Source: Patescibacteria group bacterium UBA6164 (GTDB lineage Bacteria; Patescibacteriota; Gracilibacteria; BD1-5; UBA6164). From it: a DNA stretch of 45,835 nt. The notes below the pieces were generated by a model. That model ran no database searches and had not been told where the DNA came from. It saw only the letters and a list, made by a program, of their open reading frames with translations. The first letter of the stretch is position 1. Each line of letters opens with the position of its first letter. Shown here one piece after another: positions 39,425-45,835 of this stretch. The position numbers were made by a program, and so were the translations under genes. The stretch spans positions 1 through 45,835 of the forward strand of contig DIUG01000049.1 of NCBI GenBank assembly GCA_002422305.1, given 5' to 3'.

Positions 39425-40567
39425 ATGAAAAAAATATTCATTATAATGATGCTTTGTGTATTTAGTTTTAGTTTATTTTATTCTACATCATCAGCTACTA
39501 GTATGATAATATGAGATAGGGATAAAGCTAAGGTAGATATATTATATAGCAGATTTGATACAACTTTATCAAATTACGATATTTATAGACAAGAAGAAAT
39601 ATTAAATAGAACAATATCTAAATTAGATAACTTATTGGAGTCAAGAAGTATTTCAATAAATAATAGATTAATTGTATCTTATTTAAAGTGATTATTTCTA
39701 AATAGATTAAATAATATACAATGAGATTATTTAGACTTATGAAGTATTTTAGATAATGCTATTACTAATACTAATACTAATACTAATACTAATACTAATA
39801 CTAATACTAATACTAATACTAATACTAATATATGAAAAATTAGCATTTGAGAATGAATATTTACTCACTCTGATTTTTGATTTAAGATTTCTTTTTTAGA
39901 TCATTGAAATACATATAAATATATAGAAACAAAACCTTGAAACGGAAAGTATACACTATATTTTTGACCAGAAAATATGACTGTATGAAACTTAAATCCA
40001 GCTAATAATTGTTCTTTAATTGTAGATATTCTTCCAATAGAAATGGGAACTAGGTATATTAGTTGAGAATATTTTAAAACAGATAAATATATCTATAATA
40101 TTAAAACTTGTAATAATTGAAATATAAGAGAAAAAGCTATAAAAACTTTTAAACTTACAGATTGATATGCTGTTGTTTCTTGAAGTGTATGAGATTGGTG
40201 AAATGGAGTTATATTAGATAATAAAACATGATTATATTGGATGAGTGATTGAAATATAGCAGGTACTAATAATCGGGATACTGCAAAAGCATATTGTGCT
40301 AATTTAAGATTATGATGATATGCTGGTTGGAGATTACCAACAATTAATGAATTACAATCAATATTGATTCCTACAAATTATCCAGCTATAAATAACAATT
40401 ATTTTAGTTCAGCTAATTATAATTATTGGTCGTCTGAAACATATGGTGCTTCTAGTTGATTTACTGAAGGTGCAAAGATTCTTTCTTTCATCGGTGGTCT
40501 TGGTGATCTTGGTAATCATGGTAATGTTGGAAAAGAAACTTCTTTAAATGTTCGTTGTGTTCGTTAA
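39425..40567 (+). CDS. Exported DUF1566 (Lcl C-terminal-like) protein with (Asn-Thr)n linker
   Basis: 380 residues. Signal peptide 1-24 (MKKIFIIMMLCVFSFSLFYS). A helical part (25-115) leads to a tract of about ten Asn-Thr pairs (about 116-135) encoded by a perfect ACTAAT hexamer repeat. A beta-rich domain follows, and the C-terminal domain is DUF1566/Lcl-C: GLYWMSDGN, AKAYCANLRLGGYAGWRLPT, INELQSI, NYWSSETYG and a closing VRCVR. This domain occurs in surface and collagen-like adhesins. The end of the gene (about 40480-40540) switches to GGT glycines, in contrast to TGA elsewhere. Terminator at 40592. Confidence 0.88.
39770..39832 (+). repeat. ACTAAT hexamer microsatellite
   Basis: About ten tandem copies of ACTAAT inside the DUF1566 gene. 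Because the unit is six bases, copy number changes alter the linker length by two residues without a frameshift. Confidence 0.85.
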
Positions 40568-40591
40568 GGATTGATTATTTGATTATTTTAT

Positions 40592-40622
40592 AAAAGCTCA
40601 AAAGAATATTTTTTGAGCTTTT
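40592..40622 (+). terminator. Terminator of the DUF1566 gene
   Basis: AAAAGCTCAAAA pairs with TTTTGAGCTTTT over a GAATATT loop. Confidence 0.85.
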
Positions 40623-40729
40623 ATTTACTTTTTCTTTATAATATCATTAATAAAATTTGCTTTTTTTTATAAATAAATAAAATAATAAAATTAAATTAAA
40701 ATAATATTTTTTAACCCCTATTAAAATTG

Positions 40730-41587
40730 ATGGATAGACATATAAAATCTATAAAATGAATAGATTTTAGTAAAAACTTTTCTGAAATATGAAATGAAAA
40801 CTTAAAACTTATAAATGATAAAAATATACATGATTTTGATTCTCAAATAGAATCTAATTTATTAGATGATGAAATAGAGCTTCATTCAAAGAAGATTTGA
40901 AATATAATTTCTGAATCTTCAGTTATTGATGAGAATACAACTACAGGAAATCCGTTTCATTTAGAGGCATATTTTATGGATTCTTGAGAATTTCCAGTTA
41001 TAGAATGATTAGAAAAATATAGAACAGTTTTATTAGAAACTCTTTTTTGATATAAAATTAAAATGAGTGTGATATGAGAATCTCATTGCATAACAATTGT
41101 TGATAAAAATAATGAAATAATAGCTTCTGAAATTGTTGCATGTTTGCCTCTAAAAGATTTTGAACATATGTATAAATTGGAAGACAAAAAATCTATTAAA
41201 ATTAAAAAGAAATGATATGAACATAAAATTATGAAATTTACTTCAGAATTTTTAGGTAATAAATTATGAACTGAATTTCATCATTGAAAAGATATTTTTT
41301 ACTCTGTTCAACAAGATTTATTGAAATTATGAGAACCACAATGTAGTTATGATTTTCCTTTTCATATAGAACAAGAACATGATTGAATTATTCATAAAAT
41401 AAAAACTGCATGAATAACTGGAATTAAAGCATTTTCTATTGAGAATGAAAATAAAAAAAAGGTTATTATTTATAGTCTTCATTGATATAAACAAAAATGA
41501 TGACTTGTTTACTGGGATGCACCTACTCAAGATAATATAATAATAACTAGAAGTATTTTTGATTTAGATATATTATGAAAAAAATAG
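40730..41587 (+). CDS. Protein of unknown function, 285 residues
   Basis: Soluble, charged, no signal peptide. The N-terminal 70 residues are acidic and helical. From about residue 72 (TGNPFHLEAYFMDSGEFPVI) a mixed domain runs to the end with FHHGKDIFYSVQQDL, QCSYDFPFHIEQEHDG and GLVYWDAPTQDNI. Several His/Cys residues could bind metal or form a catalytic dyad, but I see no known motif. The layout (acidic lead, then a domain) resembles the long protein that follows, with which it may be related in function. Stop is TAG. Terminator at 41675. Confidence 0.75.
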
Positions 41588-41589
41588 TT

Positions 41590-41672
41590 TTTTATTTAAA
41601 TAAAAGTAAAAATATTTTAAATAAAAGTAAAAATATTTTATATAAAATAAACATATTTTATATAAAATAAAC
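41590..41672. repeat. AT-rich tandem repeats
   Basis: Two copies of AAATAAAAGTAAAAATATTT are followed by two copies of ATATAAAATAAACATATTT. The gap 41588-41891 contains these, the terminator at 41675, and a TATAAT (41858-41863) that could be the -10 box of the next gene. Confidence 0.7.
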
Positions 41673-41674
41673 AT

Positions 41675-41707
41675 AAAAATCCTTCCAATAATTTGGAAGG
41701 ATTTTTG
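41675..41707 (+). terminator. Terminator
   Basis: AAAAATCCTTCCAA and TTGGAAGGATTTTT form a 14-bp stem with T-tail. Confidence 0.9.
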
Positions 41708-41891
41708 AAATCTAAAAATTAGGTAAGAACATTTCTTTGGAAAATATAGAATCTAAAGCTTTTAAAATCACATAAAACAATTCTATTTTATACTAAAAAA
41801 ATCTACTATATGAAAAAGAGCCACTTTTTTTGTTTATGTAAGAAAAATATGTTATGATATAATGGTAAAATTTATATGATAAAAAAAAATT

Positions 41892-44800
41892 ATGACTCAA
41901 GTAATTAATAGTATTTCTGATGTAGAAAATGTAGAAAAAGAAACCGAAGAAAAAAATATATGAGAAATACAAGATGTGAAAGATAAAGTGTGAGAAATAG
42001 TAGATTATGATAATACTATTTTGGAAGAAATAGATGATATGATAAAAGATAAAAGGATTGATGATTTAATACCAAAATTGAAAGATTATGATCTGAAATA
42101 TCATAGAATTGTTGCAATGAAGTTGATACAAAGTTGAGAATGAGATTCTGTAGTATTAAATATAAAAGAGTTTGAATGATTAAATCATAAAGAAATAGTA
42201 TTAAGATTGATAGGAGGATGGAATTGTAGTTGTACTCTTAATTCTTTAGAAAAGTTTGAATGATTAGATAGAGATGTTGCAATGCAATTGATAGACTATA
42301 GATACTGAGATTCTGTAGTATTAAATATAAAAGAGTTTGAATGATTAGATCATAGAGAAATAGCATTAAAACTAATAGAAAAATGATTTTGATGATTTAC
42401 TGTTATAAAAAATCTAGAAAAATTTGAATGATTAGATCATAGAGAAGTAGCATTAAAACTAATAGAAAAATGAGATTGAGAATCTGTTATAAAAAATCTA
42501 GAAAAGTTTGAATGACTAAATCATAGAGAAATAGTATTAAAACTAATAGAAAAATGACACTCCGCTCATTTTCTTGAAATCTTAGAAAAATTTGAATGAC
42601 TAAATCATAGAGAAATAGTATTAAAACTAATAGAAAAATGAAATTGATATATTGTTGCAAATTATTTAAATAAATTTGAGTGATTAGATAAAGAAGTAGC
42701 ATTAAAATTAATAGAGGAATGAAAATGATATAATGTTGCACAATATTTAAATAAATTTGAGTGATTAGATAAAGAAATAGCAATGAAATTAATAGATAGT
42801 TGAAAACCATTAACTGTTTTAAAAAACATACAAAAATTTCAATGATTAACATATAAAGAAATATTGATACAATCAATAGAAAATTTGGAACGGAGTTTAA
42901 TATTTGATAATCAGGAAGAGTTTAAATGATTAGATTTGGGATCTGTTATTTCTGAATCTATAGATGATGTAGAAGTAAAGTCTTGGTATGATTTACTTTT
43001 AAACTCAATTTGAAGTAAACAAGTTTTAAGATATATGAGGGAAAAACAAAGAAATTATGTCAATATTCATGATTCCCTTCTTTTTATGCAAAAAATAGAA
43101 GAGTTAGAAAAAAACAAACAAGAATTATTTATAAAAACGGTATTAAAACCACTGTTTCATCAAATAACTGATTTTGAAGAGTTTAATAATTTGATTTGAT
43201 ATTTTGATGTAGATGTATTTTTATCAAAATATACTGATAGACAATTTAAAAATTATGAAGAATTTAAAAGAGAGGCACTTATACAAAAAAACAATGTAAT
43301 TATTCCAGAATGAGCTAGTGATAGTTTTAAAAATGCTATAAATATAATGATAGATGCTCCTTGAGTAGATGTTTGATTTATAAAATATCTAGTAAATAAA
43401 TATGTAGAATCAAATAATCTAAGTTTAAAAAATGAAAAGAATATTTATGAAATTACATCACATAAATATAATTATGTAGATGATGATTTTGATGATTTAG
43501 ATGAAAAAAGTAAAAATATTACACTAAAAAGAAATGAAAAATTTGATAGTATATTTTGAAAGCTTGATTTTTCAAAAAGTTTAGAATATACAGAAAAAAA
43601 TAAGATATTTTTTACTGTTTTAGAAAAAGTAAAAAAAGTTAATATATTGACAGCAGATGATGATTATTATAATTTATTGGAGATAGATCATAATTGATAC
43701 CAATATGTTATACCTGTACATATTTTTTTAGAGATATTATGAAAAAATTATGGTGATGATTATTATGAAGTACTAAAAAATTTAAACATATCAATATGAG
43801 AAAAAAGAGAATATTATAACTCAAATTCTTTAGATAGCGAATTTTCAGAAAAATTATTAAATATAATAGAATGAAAAGATAAAATAGATGAAAGACAAAT
43901 AATAAAACCATTTTTAAAAACTCTTCCTTTTGATCCACTAAATAAGTTATTATCATGAGCTCTTTGAATAAATAGTATAAATAATGAAACTCCTAAATAC
44001 CAAAAATTGTTTAAACAAGATGAAAACATAAAACAAATATTTAATAATATATGAATATATAATGATAAATTAAGAAAAAATATAATAGATAAGTTTGATT
44101 TATATATAAAAGAAGATACTAAAAATAAAGAAAAATATATAATAGAAAGAGAAAAAGAGATAAAGGAAGACTCTATTTTAGAATATGGTGATTGAAAAAA
44201 AGTAAAAAATCTAAATTATAGTAATTTAAATAATTTAGATGAAAGTGAAAAAGATGAATTAATAAAGGACTTTAAATTATTTTTAGATGAAAATAAGATA
44301 AGTATTTTAGAAAGTATATCTATACTTTATGAAAATATAGATTCTATAAAAGAAAATAATGAAATATCAGATTTTACAGAATTGTGAGAAATATATAAAG
44401 ATATAGATTCTTCTCTAAATATATCAGATGAAATAAATATCATAAAACAAAAAAATGATATAGATAATAAAGAAAAAAATAGTTTGATTGCAACTATAAA
44501 ACAAGAAAAATTTTGAAATATAGAGAAAAAAGAACTAGAAAAAATATTTGATTGAAAAGAATTATTATTATTTTCTTATTTATCATATGTTTGAATAAAT
44601 AATCTAAAAAGACAATCTAATTCTAAACCTATGAATAGAGAATTAAGCCAAATTTTTGATCAAAAAAAATATGTTGATATGAATAATGATTTAAAAGAAA
44701 AAGGTATAATAACAGATAATTCAAGACCTCTAAAAAGTTATATAGATTGAAGTATAGATCTAGATGACCAAGATATAGAATCTGTAAAAAATGTTTTGTG

Positions 44801-45785
44801 AAAATATGGTTATGATATGCTTTGAAGACAATTAAAAGTAGAAATAGCTAAAAAAAGTGATCCAAGATGATGGGTTTGTTGAGACTACACAAATTGTTGT
44901 ATGCCTTTAACTTCAGAAAAAAATAAAGAATATTTGCTTAGAGAAGATATGGCTTATTTTTTGATTTCTATAGTAGATCAAGATTGAAATGAAGACTTAG
45001 TTGCTCAATCAGTTTTGATATGAGCTTGAAATGATAAAAATTTTGATACATTGGTTATAGATAACATAGAAGTAGCAAATAAAGCAATTAAATATATGGA
45101 TGTATTGTGAAAAGGATATGAGTTATTAAAAGAAAAATATAAGGATAAAAAAATTATTATTTGAACATCATATAATGATGATTGATGAGTTGTTACATGA
45201 AGTTGTGAAATGGAAAAAATAGTTGTAAAACCATTAAATTGAGAAATAGTAACATATAGTGATTGTTTTCGTCATGACGAAGCTTATATGTATAATAATC
45301 CTTTGATACAAAAAGATAATTGAAAGATAAAGTATTATTGATTACAAAGATACAATATAGATAAAAGTCATGTAAGATTTATGATTTCAAAAGAAGAATT
45401 TGAAAATGTAAAAGATATATTGACAAAAATATGAAAATGAGAAGATGATTGAGATGGATGACTTATATTTCCAGATAATTATTCTGTAGTATTATGATGA
45501 GAAAAAGATTATAAATGACATATTTTAGCAGCTGATTATATATCTGATGATTATGAAGAAAATAGTCTAATTGTAGAAAAAATTAATTTTAAAGAATGAT
45601 TAAAATATGAAGAAAAAGAAAAATTATTAAAGGATTATTTTGATAGAAAAGATTTAAAATGAAATAACAATTTTTCAGAAATAATATTTAAATCTCATGA
45701 AGATGATATAGTAAAAATAATAATAGCTTATTTTAAAAATTTTGAAATAGAGAATGAAAATTGAAAAATATTTATAAAAAAATAA
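41892..45785 (+). CDS. Giant protein with 28-residue N-terminal repeats, 1297 residues
   Basis: The longest gene of the window, open over 1298 codons once TGA=Gly. After an acidic lead (1-55), residues about 60-345 hold nine to ten repeats of about 28 residues with consensus EKFEGLDHREIALKLIEKG then a variable end and VIKNL. They look like paired helices, as in solenoid proteins. A long charged helical middle (350-960) follows. The C-terminal third has a globular part with RGWVCGDYTNCCMPL (about 990-1004) and LVIDNIEVANKAI (about 1055), then YELLKEKYKDKKIIIGTSYN, suggesting an enzyme-like domain I cannot name, possibly acetyltransferase-like. No signal peptide. The repeat part could be a binding scaffold. 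Confidence 0.85.
42165..42860 (+). repeat. About 84-bp in-frame tandem repeats
   Basis: TTTGAATGATTAGATCATAG and near copies recur every 81-88 bp, e.g. at about 42171, 42254, 42335, 42423, 42507 and 42591. Neighbouring units are nearly identical at DNA level, showing recent expansion. Confidence 0.85.
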
Positions 45786-45810
45786 TATGGTTATATTTTT
45801 AACTAAAAAA

Positions 45811-45835
45811 TTGTTACTATCAACTGAAATAAATT
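45811..45835. mobile_element. Terminal repeat of a second MITE-like element (cut by window end)
   Basis: The last 25 bases, containing TTACTATCAACTGAAAT, are identical to the reverse complement of 10417-10441, the right end of the element behind polA. A second copy probably continues beyond the window. Confidence 0.65.

Noticed and set aside
39770..39832. ACTAAT tandem repeat as a regulatory or CRISPR-like repeat
   Set aside because: It is in frame within an intact gene and encodes an Asn-Thr linker.
45789..45835. Possible start of a further gene at 45789 (MVIFLTKKLL..)
   Set aside because: Only 15 codons are visible, half of them made by the MITE-like terminal repeat, with no ribosome site; not enough to call.
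1..45835. tRNA or rRNA genes
   Set aside because: I saw no T-arm GGTTCRA-type sequence in a cloverleaf context and no rRNA-like conserved stretch on either strand; a tRNAscan run would settle it.

Overview
GENETIC CODE AND ORGANISM. The window is very AT-rich. Almost every real gene is broken in the standard code because TGA is used in frame as glycine; TAA and TAG are the only stops. TGA falls at invariant glycines, for example the DnaB Walker A glycine, the glycine of the HIGH motif of TrpS, the glycines of SMF/DprA motifs and of MraY, and the Nudix-box glycines. This is translation table 25, known from Candidatus Gracilibacteria (BD1-5/GN02) and Absconditabacteria (SR1), so the host is a member of one of these Patescibacteria/CPR lineages. 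All CDS below are read with TGA=Gly, which merges fragments seen by standard ORF callers into about 40 intact genes.

LAYOUT. 293-5311 (minus): a large secreted InlB-repeat protein, a glutaredoxin-CcdA fusion, an RNHCP zinc-ribbon protein and MraY. 5432-7202: a nucleosidase-like protein, a flavodoxin-reductase-like oxidoreductase and a 60-residue basic protein. 7371-11686 (plus): trpS, a polA that stops before its polymerase domain next to a palindromic MITE-like element, htpX and an orphan chorismate mutase. 11703-13916: promoter, a complete T-box riboswitch, a PemK/MazF-like ORF and glycyl-tRNA synthetase. 13947-30382: housekeeping genes (dprA, TPR protein, dnaB, dus, topA, valS, ychF, CaCA exchanger) with secreted and small proteins. 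30390-31364 (minus): RsmB/F-type rRNA methyltransferase.

THE STANDOUT. 31357-37664 has the full architecture of an integron. A divergent, shortened tyrosine recombinase lies next to an attI-like core, followed by three complete gene cassettes and one truncated cassette, separated by three attC sites of about 96-100 bp. The inverse core of each attC is the exact reverse complement of the core at the start of its own cassette (TCTGACAAC/GTTGTCAGA, CGCCTAAC/GTTAGGCG, GTCGCACAAC/GTTGTGCGAC), which is diagnostic of circular-cassette integration. The cassettes carry recoded genes (Nudix, BRO-N, KilA-N, membrane and unknown proteins), their own terminators and in two cases a shared promoter leader. 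Unusually, each complete cassette also carries long imperfect inverted repeats inside its ends, which would extend the attC hairpin.

37678-45785: a metallo-beta-lactamase-fold RNase Z-like protein, a DedA protein, a DUF1566 surface protein with an (NT)n linker, a protein of unknown function, and a 1297-residue protein with an N-terminal array of 28-residue repeats. The window ends in a copy of the terminal repeat of the MITE-like element found behind polA. I see no tRNA, rRNA, CRISPR array or transposase gene.
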